In this document: positions 12,736-24,299 of the stretch, piece after piece
Layout: each line of letters starts with the position of its first letter
How positions within the stretch are numbered: the stretch's first letter is position 1
NCBI RefSeq assembly: GCF_028476545.1
Contig: NW_026731613.1
Location: 1 to 64,000 of the forward strand
DNA: 64,000 bases
Reading direction: 5' to 3'
From: Physella acuta
Taxonomy: Eukaryota; Mollusca; Gastropoda; Physidae
Program-made: the position numbers and the translations under genes
The notes under the pieces: model-generated
Database searches by the model: none
The model's input: only the letters and a program-made list of their open reading frames with translations
What the model was told of the DNA's origin: nothing

Positions 12736-13038
12736 CAAGTATTTAAAATTATTTAATTATCGTTCACAGAAACGCTAGGCTCTCGATTTTACCCGCTATT
12801 TTTCATTAAGTTTTTCTGAGTTTTGCAGTCAAGCAGTCATAGCAGAAAATTACGGAAGAGGTGTGTAACGTAAGTGGTAGTTAAAGTATAATTTATCTAT
12901 CTGTATTTTTAATCCACCTTCAGTTCAACTGTTTTTTTTAAAATCTTTACAAATGCTGACGATTAGGGCTAGACTTACCCGCCCCTTCTTGTAACTACGA
13001 TCACTTGTGTGAACTCTGACCCCAAATACGTATTTGTT

Positions 13039-13543
13039 ACTGCTGGGGTGGGATGGGGAAAAAAATCACCTTCTTGTTCATGCTATGATGACGTATTAAA
13101 CAGGCCTACCATGACCTTACATTGACCCTTTTACCGTGCTTTGTTGGGGGAAAAGGGGAGGGGGGATACTGGCAATTTTTAAGTGCAGATTGTAGTTTCT
13201 ATCTATAGCATAAATAATAAATGATGTGTTTACACGGCCTGCAGAATGTTTTTTTTTTTTGCTCCAATTTTTTCTTTTCAATTAGCCCAGGGGTCTCCAA
13301 ACTACTGCTGGGGTGGGATGGGGAAAAAAATCACCTTCTTGTTCATGCTATGATGACGTATTAAACAGGCCTACCATGACCTTACATTGACCCTTTTACC
13401 GTGCTTTGTTGGGGGAAAAGGGGAGGGGGGATACTGGCAATTTTTAAGTGCAGATTGTAGTTTCTATCTATAGCATAAATAATAAATGATGTGTTTACAC
13501 GGCCTGCAGAATGTTTTTTTTTGCTCCAATTTTTTCTTTTCAA
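13039..13543 (+). repeat. Near-identical 240-bp direct duplication
   Basis: The block starting ACTGCTGGGGTGGGATGGGG (13,039-13,282) recurs at 13,304-13,543, differing mainly in a T-run length and a few end bases. The 21 bp between contain CAGGGGTCTCCAAACTA, itself like a hAT terminus. The near-identity points to a recent duplication. Confidence 0.85.
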
Positions 13544-14079
13544 TTTAATTAGCCTATTATTTTCAAAACACTATTCATTAGATCTAGGACCTAGGGGAAA
13601 TAAGTCTAGGCTACTCAAAAAGACATCAATTAGTAAATTACTTTATTAGAATTTTTTAAAGTAATTAACTATCATTAGTATGCAATACTATTTTAGTAGT
13701 AGTTTAATTCAAAAGATAATGCAATTAGATCACAAACAGATTACATAAGTTCTAGGTTGGAAACAAAGTAGTTTCATTCTTTTAATCAATTATTTTAATT
13801 ATTGAAATTTTGGGGGGAGTTGGGTAGACAGCAGTAGTAAAGTTGTTGTTTGTCCGTGTGGCTAGAGAAAGTACAATATAAACACTAGCTCAATTGTCTA
13901 AAATAAATATCACTATTATGTAAGTAATACAGTACAAATGTTGCATCATTTTATAAATTATTCGCTAATATATTATCCGTATAAATTCTGGAATTTTTCC
14001 AAATAAGTCTGGAAAATGTGTGGGAAAAAAGTCTGGAAATTCATTTTTAAAAAGTGGTACGAACCCTGGAAATAAAACA

Positions 14080-15960
14080 ATAAAAACAAATGCATGAACC
14101 TTTAACCTCAAGGGACACTTCAGATTGTTTTAGCCTTCTATTATTTAAACTATTATTGAACTTTTGGAGTCATTCAAGGACATTGACCGTAACATCACAA
14201 CGGACAACAAATTTGACTTGCTCGCTTTTCATTGAAAATATATATGCCCTAAACACTCGCGATTTGATGAACGGTAAGTAAGAAAACAAAGACAATGAAA
14301 TTTTAATCTGTCCAGTTACAGAATTTTGGAGAATTTTCTCAGTGAACACTTTGTTCCTAGAGAAGTAGCATTATTTAATATGCACTTGGCTCGTCACATT
14401 TTTTGAAAGGTGTTCTGTCACGCGAAGGTTGAACCACGCTGCCGTGCATTTTATGGCCCATGCATTATATATTAGAGATTACAAAGCAGGTTTACACAGC
14501 ATACATAAAGAAGAGAATGCAACTGTGAAATACAAGCCATTCCCAGTAACGTCACTTAAGGCCCGAACCCACCGCTGAATTTGTGACGTCGCAAAGTTCC
14601 AACATTTTACCTCCTACCTACGCACCGATAAATGAAACTATTGAAAGCTAACAATTTGTTTAGCGACTTTAGTTTTATGAGGTACAAAAAGGCTGCTAAG
14701 AAAAGTCACGTCCGATGAGTTTCCGCCGTTGTTTTTTTTTTTTTTTTTTCGAAAACAACGAAGTGATCATTTATATTATTTCAGTGTTCACTTCTTTGCA
14801 AAAAAAAAAAAAAAAAAGTGTTACAAATTCTTATTCTTTTAAAAGTAGTGAAAAGTAGGCTGAGATGAAAACACCTCTAGCTTAAATAAATGACTATGCA
14901 ACTTGTTTCAGACAAGGAATAATTAAAAACACAAATAAAAATAGTTTTGAGTTACATCTTTGACTAGGTGGATTTTACGGGGAAAAAAATTGTTACAGAT
15001 TCTTTGTGTGCATGTGCGGAGCTCTGGTAATTTGCTATTCTAAATCTAATTCTCTTATTATTGGAATAAAGGGAGACTAACCATTAATATAGACTTTTTT
15101 GTATTGCACAGGCTATTCCCGATTATCCCCTCTTGAATCCGTAGCCTATAACTTCGCGTAGTAAAGGCGATTTCATATTTAACTTTCAAGTAGGCCTACA
15201 TGAGGAAAGTTTTTTTTCCCCATTAAATTCGCTTTAAATGATGTCATACAAGAGGGGGGGGGGGTCTTTAGTTCCAGCAAGCCAGTTGATTATCTTAGCA
15301 ATAAATTTGATGGAATGACAGGTCCAGTAGTCCTATTTTAGTGGACTACAAATGTGTGGGGGAGGGGTGATACTTTTTTTTATTTGACCACTTGCCATAA
15401 AAAGAGGTGGGGTTGGGTAATTAGTTAAAATTGCTTAAAGCCATTTAATGGTGCCTCTCCCTCCACCTTACAAACCCACCAGTCACAACTTCATTGATAA
15501 AGTTAGAATTTTTTAAAATCTTGATATTTGTAAATAGCAAGATAAGAGCATTTGTTAAGAAATTCAGCTCTGATTAGTACTTACCTGATTAAAATGATCA
15601 ACACTGCATTTGTCATACCTGCAAATGAAGTGAACTAGTTAGGGTTATCATTACAATGGTTACTACTACAAGTCACACTGAGATAAGTCACATCAGTAAA
15701 ACTAGTGTGGTTTGAGGAATTTCCTGTTATTTCTCCCATGCATAGTTTAAAAGTGCAAAAAGTTGGATGTGTCATAAAGTTGACTGTTGTGCTGGTAACA
15801 GTTTGTTATCAGAATGTCTATAGTTGAATGTTGAAGTGGTTATTAAGTTGTTTTCTTCCACCCCAAGGCAGGTGAGGCCAATTACCTGGGGACAGTAACT
15901 GTGCATCTAGAAAAAAAAATCCTTCTAAAATTAAACAGCTGCTGCCTTGCAGATTGTTCT
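14080..15960. other. AT-rich intergenic DNA
   Basis: No gene supported. T18 and A19 runs about 60 bp apart near 14,731 and 14,800 and several G or C runs are the only notable content. It ends at the left boundary of the main palindrome. Confidence 0.4.
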
Positions 15961-16131
15961 TGGTTAGCCAAAGTAAAAGTCTGTGCATCTAATCTTGACA
16001 GAAAAACAGGCTCATGTCAGAAGACAACTACCCATAAGGTGCATAACTTGTTATGTTGGAGGAAATCCTCTTTAGTATTACTGAAAAGAAATACGTTACA
16101 AAATAGAGCAGCAGGTCAAATAAGTAAAGTT

Positions 16132-16310
16132 TCCCTTTCAAACCTGACCGTCTATGGGGCAAGTGAAGTAGAGTTCACTTGTTTCTGTGACCTCTGCATA
16201 TGAAGAGATAGTGTGGACTCAGGGACGATCTACTGACTTGAACCCGGATTCGAAATCGAGACTTACCGGTTAGTAGTCCAGCTCTCTACCGCTAAACCAC
16301 TCTGTCCCAT
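16132..16310 (-). mobile_element. tRNA-derived SINE
   Basis: Minus strand: tRNA-like head GGGACAGAGTGGTTTAGCGG, then TAGAGAGCT (A box) and TTTCGAATCCGGGTTC (B box), ending with the shared 3' domain CACAGAAACAAGTGAACTCT and CACTTGCCCC. Same insertion as 43,139-43,317 in the other arm, so it predates the palindrome. Confidence 0.85.
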
Positions 16311-16319
16311 AAGCTGGTC

Positions 16320-18160
16320 AAATGGACATATTATATTATATCGAGGCATACACATTTTATCTTCATAGAAGTCTGCAGATTCCCAATAACATTTTTAAAG
16401 ACTTCAACTTGAATTTTCTAAAATTAGAAATGTTTACACCTGTCAATCATCAGTCAATAGTTAACATTTTAATTCAATGTATCACATGCTATAGCCAACT
16501 CACTAGTAAACTGATGTAGGCCTAGGTGATAGTGTCTTTATATCCTGACAAAGGTCTCACATTTAATCTTATTTAGTGAAGTGTAAGTATAATGGATGGG
16601 GAGATCCCTACTTTAAGATAAAATAAAATGCCAACACATTTTTTCACATCTAATTTATTAAAGCAATTTTTTTTGTACAAAAACTAAAATATCTACCTAA
16701 ATTTTGTGGTTCTTGCAAGTTGATGGATTAAATAAAGTATTCTAAAAAATATTTAAACAACTCAATTTGATTATGCACATTTCAATTTCAAACTTATAAC
16801 AGTAAAATTGAAAGAGAAATAACAATTTTTTTCACAATTTTATGCATATCAAAATAGATAGATTTTTAAAATTAAAAACTTTAAAAAAAAAATAATAATT
16901 TGACAAATACACCAATCTAAGGTACATTTACTAGATAAGCCCATAATTTAAAAATAAAAGAAATCCCTTTTGTCTCTTATCACAAAAGCTTCTGTTACAA
17001 GATTTTTATGATCACATTTAGATACCTGGAAAATAAATTTATCTTATTTTTTTTAATTAATTACTCTAATTTCAGCCTAGAATCAGCAGTTTATTACTTC
17101 TTAATTGAAATTTTACAGATGATGCATTGTTCTGTCAGTGTTTTAATGTGTTGCTTTTACATCAATAGAAATGAAAAAAATCTTTTTCTTTAAGAAAATT
17201 TTGTTTATATTTTAATTTGAAAAGTAAAGATGTATATATACTGACTGGCTGCAACTATTGCCATTGAATCTTTGCTAGTTTATGAAAGTTGATTGTAAGT
17301 AGTAACAATTGCAATTGTCAGAGAGAATTATTAAAGTAAGGGTGATGGACTGCTAATCAGTTTGAGCTTTATTACAACACATAACTTGATAAAATCAGTT
17401 GTGGGAATTGTAAGAAAATACAAGAACAGCTAAAAAAAATGTAACTATATGAAAATACAAAAGTAACAAATACATTTCTAGTTTTTATAAGAAAGTACAA
17501 AAAGTAGCTAAAGAATTTCTACAATCAAAAGAAAATAAAAAAAGTAACAAATGCATTCTAGTTTTATTTTTAAAATACAAGAATTAGAATAAAAGAATTT
17601 CAGTTTCACACTAAGAAAATACAAAAAGTGTGGGCATTATATTTAACATCCAATAATATTCTGATTTTGGTCTTGTTAGAATTTTTAAAAAAACAATGGG
17701 AACCAACAGAAACTAATTTTTTCAAATTTTGGTTACCAACAGTATGATCAATTTTTAATGATCCAGGTGTTATATTGTTTGTGCAACAGCGTTTTTTTAT
17801 ACCAAAAATACTACTTTTATTTTTTTTTTTGAGCCATGCATTGTAATTAATCTTAATGCTAATAGCATTACAAATTTGTTCATTACAATTTTTTTTTTTA
17901 AATATTAAGTCATACATCTATTGTTCATTTAAAGTAGTTTTTTTTCAATCAGTCTTAAGGATGCAAAAGTTTGATCAGAATGAAGAAAATCAATTAAGCT
18001 TAGTACCAATAGTATTAGTTTAAATAATTTTGGAAACTAAAAAAATTATGGAAATTTACTATCTTAAAAAATAAATTAAATTTTTATGTGTTAAAAACTG
18101 GGACACACAAGTGTAAAAAAAAATTGAACAATAAAAAGTTATTAAAACAGCAAATACAAT
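16320..18160. other. AT-rich arm DNA without recognised gene
   Basis: Homologous in reverse to about 41.2-43.1 kb with frequent small indels. No conserved coding frame between the two arms, which argues against coding function. Confidence 0.5.
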
Positions 18161-18169
18161 ACCCTAGAT

Positions 18170-19145
18170 CAGGGGTCGGCAACCTGTGGCTTGCGTGCCG
18201 CTTGCGGCTCTTTTGGTGTCCAGTTGCGGCTCTTCCGCTCCATGCACAAATATTAATAATTATTTTATTTTCAAAACTCATAAAAATAGTAGTCTGCAAC
18301 ACTCGGCACGATATAACAATAGATATAAACAAAAAACATTCACTATTCTATTAGAACAGTGGTTCTCAAACTTTTTCGAGTGGCGACCCCCTTTTATAAA
18401 AAGTAAGTGACCCGCGACCCCAATAGAATTAGAAAAGCGGTGCGCGGACCTTTGACCATAGGTGGTTTGACCACAGAGGGGCTTTTACCACAGCCAGGCT
18501 TTGACCATAACGGGGTTTTGGCCATAGGTGGTTTGACCACAGGTGTTTTCTCAGCAGAGGGTCTTTGATCACAGATGGTTTGTCAACGGGTGTTTGATCA
18601 CAAGCGCTGTGTCCAGCTTTGACTATAGGTGTTTTGTCCATATAGGGTCTTTGATCACAGGTGTTAAGGATTAATTCTAAAAGTTGTGTAATACATTTTA
18701 AATTGCGGCAGGGTTTAATAATAAGTTAATTCGTCTGTTATTTAGTTAACAATAACAAGTATTACTTCTTTGACTATATTGTTGGCATGTTTTTTTAACC
18801 CTTTTTTATGCTATGTATTTTCAAGTACATTGTACACTATTTATTTGTGAAACTTGGTATATGTGGAGACTAAAATATCCTTATTGACTTTTTTAGTATT
18901 TGTTAATTTCAATTAATGTACTCTCGTGAAACATTTATAAATTCTATTTAATTGTATCATAAATTTAAATCAAATAACAGTTTATAATTATGCTTTAAAA
19001 TATATATATTATGGCCCCCATCTGTAGTTGAAAATCCCGTTGTGGTTAAAGCCCCGCTCTCAACACAAATTCAAATGTGATTATCTCATATTATATTCAA
19101 AGCTATTTATTTTATATTATATATATAGTATGATATTTGTTTATG

Positions 19146-19197
<52 letters not shown>

Positions 19198-19307
19198 CCT
19201 AAACAAATATGCTATAGACATAAACATGTTAGTGGCTCTTTAAAAACCGGGTAATGTTGTAAATTGTAACTTTTGGCTCTTTCGTCTCAAAAGGTTGCAG
19301 ACCCCTG
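18170..19307. mobile_element. hAT element, non-autonomous, 1.14 kb, left arm only
   Basis: Starts CAGGGGTCGGCAACCTGTGG and ends AAGGTTGCAGACCCCTG, with perfect 8-bp target duplication CCCTAGAT at 18,162-18,169 and 19,308-19,315. No transposase. Inside are another hAT-like terminus, CAGTGGTTCTCAAACTTTTT, at 18,357, a degenerate TTTGACCATAGGTGG-type tandem tract (18,450-18,665) and a (TA)n run (19,151-19,194). The right arm has the uninterrupted target at about 41,195-41,215, differing at one base, so the insertion is younger than the inverted duplication. Confidence 0.95.
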
Positions 19308-19408
19308 CCCTAGATACCATACTCATATTTTTGATAGCTTGTTTTAGTATAAAGTTAAACAAAATCGAAATCTTTCTGTTGAAGTAACTTTTTTCCAATA
19401 TTTTCCAT

Positions 19409-22112
19409 CTAACCAGGAGGATGAGCTTGTTCTCTGGAGGGATCTAGATTTTTTTGAAAATGTTATTTAATGGTTAGTTGAATATGTACAAAACTCAGCC
19501 AGTTTTTATGCTAGACCTACCAATGACCACTAACACATTAAAATCAAATTTTACATTATCTTGATTAACACTTACATTGACTTATCTTTTTATAATTATT
19601 GATGCGATCTAAGATGGCCTTGTTTTTAATTCCAAGGAATTATTTATTCATCTTAAGTTGGGTTTTTGTCAGGTTGGCTACCTAACCATTTACTACATAG
19701 CTGATTTCATAGCCAACCATTTGCTCTAACCTAAGTCTCTCCTTCTGTTACCATATCAGTTTTACTTGCCCCGGGGTGACTTATTTAAATGATGGACTCC
19801 AGTCTCTCATCATGTCAACGTTGTAGTTTATTTTTTAATCCCATGACTTTACCACCTTGTACACCTGATATATTAACTAAACACCAAAACAAAAAAACCT
19901 ACTGTTTTCTTTCCGATTTACAGTCTCTAGCTCTTCTCTTTTCTCTGCTTCTGGTAACATTGGCACATTTGTTGGGGGTGGCATTTCTTGGCCTATGATT
20001 TAAAACATATTCGAGCATAAATAATCAGTTACATGCATGAATCGATGTATGAATATATAAGTGTACTGTATACAAAGATTAACAAGCTGAATAAAATTTA
20101 AAGTTCAGGTTTGAAGAACAAAACAATGTCTCACTAGTTGTGACAGAGTCTTGCTGAGGCTCTCCACTGGAAGTACTTGTTCTACCTTAAAAGATTAAAA
20201 AATGTATGTTAATTATTATGTTTGTCCAATAAACTATAATTGATGTGGGGGAGGGGTGATTGAGAATTACATGAGTGTTTGTTGGGGGGGATAGGGTAGG
20301 TCTGTTAACATAAATTGTTATATTATTACTTTTAAAACTTAATTTAAATAGTTATTTCACATGCTTTAATGAAAAATGTGTTGATATTAAAAAATAAAAT
20401 ATAAAGAATAGTTGATCAAAATACTTTATCCAGAACCAGCTCAGTTAACCCCATAGAAAGGGAAAGGTCCATGTGAATTTCATATATTAATTTAACATCA
20501 CACAATAATGAAACCCACTTTTTTCTTTCCGATCTACAGGTTCTTGCTCCTCTTTTTTCTCAGCCGCTTGTGCCACAGGAATATTTGGTGGGGTTGGCAT
20601 TTCTGGGCATTGTGAAAATTTGAGAATCAAGAATTAGTGATGTGTATATGTTGATGTGTATATAATTATACTGTACAAATGGTACAGGTTGAATGAAGAA
20701 AAAAAAAGGAATATGTTTAAATTTTAAAATAACTTCACTTATTTTAAATAAAAATTTGTAAAAGATAAAATCTGTATGAATCCAAATAGGAGCAAAATCC
20801 AGCACTAACTTGATAGCCTTACCCATAGTTTGATTTTAGGTTAACTGTTGCTATTAAACTATATAAAAGTATTCTATTTGCTCTTTACCCTTTCTCATTC
20901 CTATCCACACAACTGTTGCATTAAATGTGGGTAAATTATTTAGTTTTTGAGAGTAGGCATTTAATGCCAACATTATACAGACACAAGAAGTGTTGTTAAA
21001 AACAATGTTTGCAGTGATTAGCTGTCTGACTTGCTATTGTTCTCCATTGGGAGTGCTTGTTTCATCTAAACAAAATCTCTGTTTGATTTATTTTGGAATA
21101 ATCATTATACTAAGTCTTATAAGAAATAAATCAAAATACGGTAAGCATAAGAAATTAAGAGAAAATTCTACCTGATGAGTGAACGTCAGTAGCTGTTTCA
21201 TCACCAGTTTCCTGTTTCACCTGGAAGTGATAGAGGTATTTTTATTTCACCATGCAATGAATGTTCAGAGAATCAATTTGATCTAAGCTCAATAAATACA
21301 AACAATTACAAGTTTTCACATAAGAAAATTTTAAAGACAAAAAATATTTTTTTTTAAATTTTCAAAACACTTTGTCATTTTTAGAAAGGAGAATTTGTTT
21401 GCTTTAATTTAATTCAAATTAAATCATGGCAATCAGAAAATATATTTATGATATTATTGATAAAACAAATCACTGGACTTACTGGTTCTTTCATAAGGTG
21501 TTGGGGTTCACTGCATAATAGTTGCGGGTTGCTGGTTTCCTGACTGTTGTTAAAGTTGTTTGATACATCACCTGGTTCTTCCATTGTGTGTTGGGGATCA
21601 CTGATTTCCACGCTGTTGTTAAGATCCCCTGGTTCTTCAATTAGGTGTTGAGGATCATTGGTTTCCACGCTTTTGTTAAAGTTGTTAGATACATTACCTT
21701 TCACCTTTAACCTCATTTTTGATTTCTTGGTTTCAACTCTATCTTTAGACACTGGGAGCTTTTTGTTGAGGTCCAGATTAATATGGATGTCAAATTTTAA
21801 TTCATCACCTGACTCAAGGCTGAACTTGTTATGTTGCCATGAGGTTGTGCCAGTTGGAAGGTTCTCAGTCATGTTGGGGAGATCAGTCTGTGCAGCCGTG
21901 CTAATTCCAGTCAGTTGGTTGTGCAGGTAGTTTTGTAGCAAATTATTAATCATAGGCATATTTGAGCTCACATTATACCAAATGAGAGCCACTAAACACA
22001 ACCCTAGCAAATAAGGAGTGATGTGTGGGTGTACTCCTGATGCTTCTAATGAAGGCGGATTGTCATTGTTTTCATTGTCATCATCCGGTGCATCATTGCT
22101 TGGTCGGGCCAT
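19409..22112 (-). CDS. Palindrome membrane-protein gene, left copy (six-exon model)
   Basis: Not a family I recognise. Exons by splice consensus, in transcript order: 22,112-21,483 (210 codons), 21,220-21,172, (20,608-20,519), 20,185-20,135, 19,992-19,903, 19,443-19,409 with TAG stop. The product starts MARPSNDAPDDDNENND, has one hydrophobic segment (residues about 33-50, PYLLGLCLVALIWYNVSS) suggesting a type II anchor, then a polar region ending in acidic Asn-rich repeats of the form EEPGDVSNNFNNS. The third exon's acceptor is AT where the right copy has AG, so this exon is probably skipped. It is 90 bp and flanked by phase-1 introns, so skipping keeps the frame (284 residues). An extra decayed exon near 21,010-21,065 has an acceptor but an early stop. 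Head-to-head with the right-arm copy. Confidence 0.6.
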
Positions 22113-22415
22113 CTTCTTTAACTATCTATCTATATATATAATTCTCTTCTGGGAGCCGTTAGAAAACAAGCTGCAAGCGCCTCCTTGCAGTCCCCTCTCT
22201 TTCTCTCTATCACTATCACTACCACCCCACCCCACCCCCACATTGTCTGGTGATCTGTGGTCACGCTAAATGTTAGTGGGGGGGTTAGTGTTTTAAAGCA
22301 AATATTTTCAGTGGCAGCATTGGTACTGTTGAATTCACAAATTATGAATTACTGAAAAGTAGAAAATAAAACAACTAAATAGCGGCGTATGATACCCAGC
22401 GGGTCGGCTCGAATT
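22113..22415 (-). promoter_or_regulatory. 5' flank and likely promoter of the left membrane gene
   Basis: Reading on the minus strand, a TATATATA run lies about 25 bp before the ATG, preceded by a purine-rich AGAGAGAAAGAGAGG stretch, a GT-rich stretch and the conserved block CAGTACCAATGCTGCCACTG. Nearly identical to 38,110-38,415 and similar to the orphan copy at 11,855-12,275. Promoter activity is inferred from position and conservation only. Confidence 0.45.
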
Positions 22416-22699
22416 ATAATATAATACAATATGTTAAAATGAAGGGAATGATATTGTAAAGAAAACTCCAAAGATGTAATTAAATACATGTACAGAACTG
22501 TATTAATCAGTGCAATGGTTTGCCCTACTTTTGATCACAATTCGTCAATCGTTTTAATATGTTGTAAGCAGAATAGCATTTATTTTACAAGAATTACCAA
22601 ATCGGTTGTGTTTTTTTTGGTCATGAATATTGTGTTTTGCGCTTTTTTGTTTTGTGTTTGTTGTGTGCGATGTGTAATTTTGAGTTCTGTTATATTCTG

Positions 22700-22790
22700 T
22701 ACTAGCCGTCCTGGCCAGGCCCTGCTCTGGCTTCTGTGAAAAACCTTTCTGTTAAAGACCATTACCTGTGTGTTTAGTAATCATCATAAA
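22700..22790 (-). mobile_element. Helitron-like 3' terminus, left arm
   Basis: On the minus strand the sequence ends GGGCCTGGCCAGGACGGCTAGT: a short palindrome about 8 bases before CTAG followed by T, which is the Helitron 3' signature. The 5' TC end was not located. The mirrored copy ends at 37,826. Confidence 0.45.
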
Positions 22791-22794
22791 CCCG

Positions 22795-23290
22795 GCATTG
22801 CCCACCCAAACCACAACCAACCAAAACAACAAAACGCAAACATAACGCTAACACAATTACAAATACAAACGAAAACAAAAACCTAACAACAAACCCAACC
22901 ACAATCACAAACACCAATACAAACACAAAGAAAAAACAAACAAAAAAGCAAACGAAAACAAAAACCTAACAACAAACCCAACCACAACCACAAACACCAA
23001 TACGAACACAAAGAAAAAAACAAACGAAAAAGCAAACGAAAACAAACCAAATACAAACGCAAAACCAACCACAAACACAAACCCAAAGAAAAAAAACACA
23101 AACGAAAAAGCAAACGAAAACAAACCAAATCCAAATGCAAAACCAACCACAAACACAAATACAAACCCAAAGAAAAAAACACAAACGAAAATGAAAAAAG
23201 AAAGAACAAAAACGAACCAAATCAAAACGCAACCACTAACGCAAACCCAACCTAAACACAAAGAAAACACTAAATGCGAACATAAACGCA
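22795..23290. repeat. CAAAC-rich low-complexity tract, left arm
   Basis: Degenerate AAACxAAAAC-type sequence with almost no G or T on this strand. Every minus frame is open and gives Phe/Val/Cys-rich translations, which follow from GTTTGT-like repetition and do not indicate a membrane protein. Mirror tract at 37,228-37,720. Confidence 0.8.
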
Positions 23291-23299
23291 AAGTGCTCA

Positions 23300-24050
23300 C
23301 AGTCTAGCCCGGGGCAGAATCGCCTGTTTCAGCTTAATAATCGACTTTAGTACCCCAACTTATTCACTTATTCATAGTCTTTTGCACTCACTTAAACGAA
23401 CGTAGGTGCCAAACCAAACCAAATGAACAATTATATACTCCAAGCTTATTCGTAAAATACCTACAACATTTGCACTTGATCAATCCCCGCTAATTATGTA
23501 ATTATTTTTTTCCCCAACACCAAAACAAAGTAATAAAAAGTAAATGTTTTATAAAGGGAAGTAATTGTTTCCCTAATTTATCAAAGGGAAGTAAGTGCTA
23601 AAGGACTAAATATAAATAATTTTCAGACATAATTAGAATTTTTGTTATTTTTTAAAAATTGTGTTTAATGAACATGCCGACAATTATTACTATCAGTTTG
23701 AAAAATGAAAATTATTTCAAAACACTTTCAATAGTAATTTTTTAACTCATAAATTTAGACTATGAGCACGATAATAGTCTAACACTTAAATTAATAGAAG
23801 TATGTCAACGACAAACTTATTACATGTTACATACAGTATTGAGCTTTATATATTAGATTTCAAAATAAATACTAATTTTTTTTCTAGCATTATATATATA
23901 TACTGTGCCTTATCTGGACTTGCCACCCCTAACCCTACTTTAAAATCCTGCATATGTCTTTAGGGTAAAGGGCCCTTGTCTTTTATGTTCACTGGCCTCA
24001 CACTGATCAATTTTGTTACTGCCGAGCAGTCAATTAAAATGTTTTTAGAT
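23300..24050. other. AT-rich arm DNA, nothing recognised
   Basis: Nearly identical to its mirror at about 36.5-37.2 kb. No gene supported. Confidence 0.5.
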
Positions 24051-24059
24051 GAGTACATA

Positions 24060-24290
24060 AGATGGATAGGCCTAGCTGTATAGAGCTAACCTGTAAGTCT
24101 CGAGTTCAAATCGCGGTTCAAGGCAGTAGAGTGTCTCTAAGTCCAACCAGCTCTGATAGGTACCTAACTCATGTTAGTGTAAATAAAGGCAGATGGGCAT
24201 AGGGCTGACCACACTATTCCTTCATATGCCCAGGTCACAGAAACAAGTGAACTCTACTTCACTTGCCCCGTAGACCGTCAGGTTTACTTT
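24060..24290 (+). mobile_element. tRNA-derived SINE
   Basis: Head with CCTAGCTGTATAGAGCTAAC, B-box region GAGTTCAAATCGCGGTTC, body CCAACCAGCTCTGATAGGTA and 3' domain CACAGAAACAAGTGAACTCT, CACTTGCCCCGT. The mirror copy lies at 36,240-36,475. Confidence 0.85.
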
Positions 24291-24299
24291 TTTACATAA

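Larger units (their letters stand above)
12354..14069. mobile_element. TIR element (hAT-like ends), about 1.7 kb, non-autonomous
   Basis: Left end CAAGGTTTGTACGCACTCTGG and right end, reverse-complemented, CAGGGTTCGTACCACTTTTT form imperfect inverted ends, each followed by AAGTCTGGAA-type repeats. No 8-bp duplication could be confirmed (TTGAAATA against GAAATAAA). No transposase frame is seen. It holds a 240-bp internal duplication and a near-perfect foldback. Confidence 0.55.

Noticed and set aside
22883-23300. Hydrophobic Phe/Val/Cys-rich frames, and mirror at 37,228-37,645, as membrane proteins
   Set aside because: Overlapping frames on the same strand are open and similar, which follows from degenerate GTTTGT repetition.
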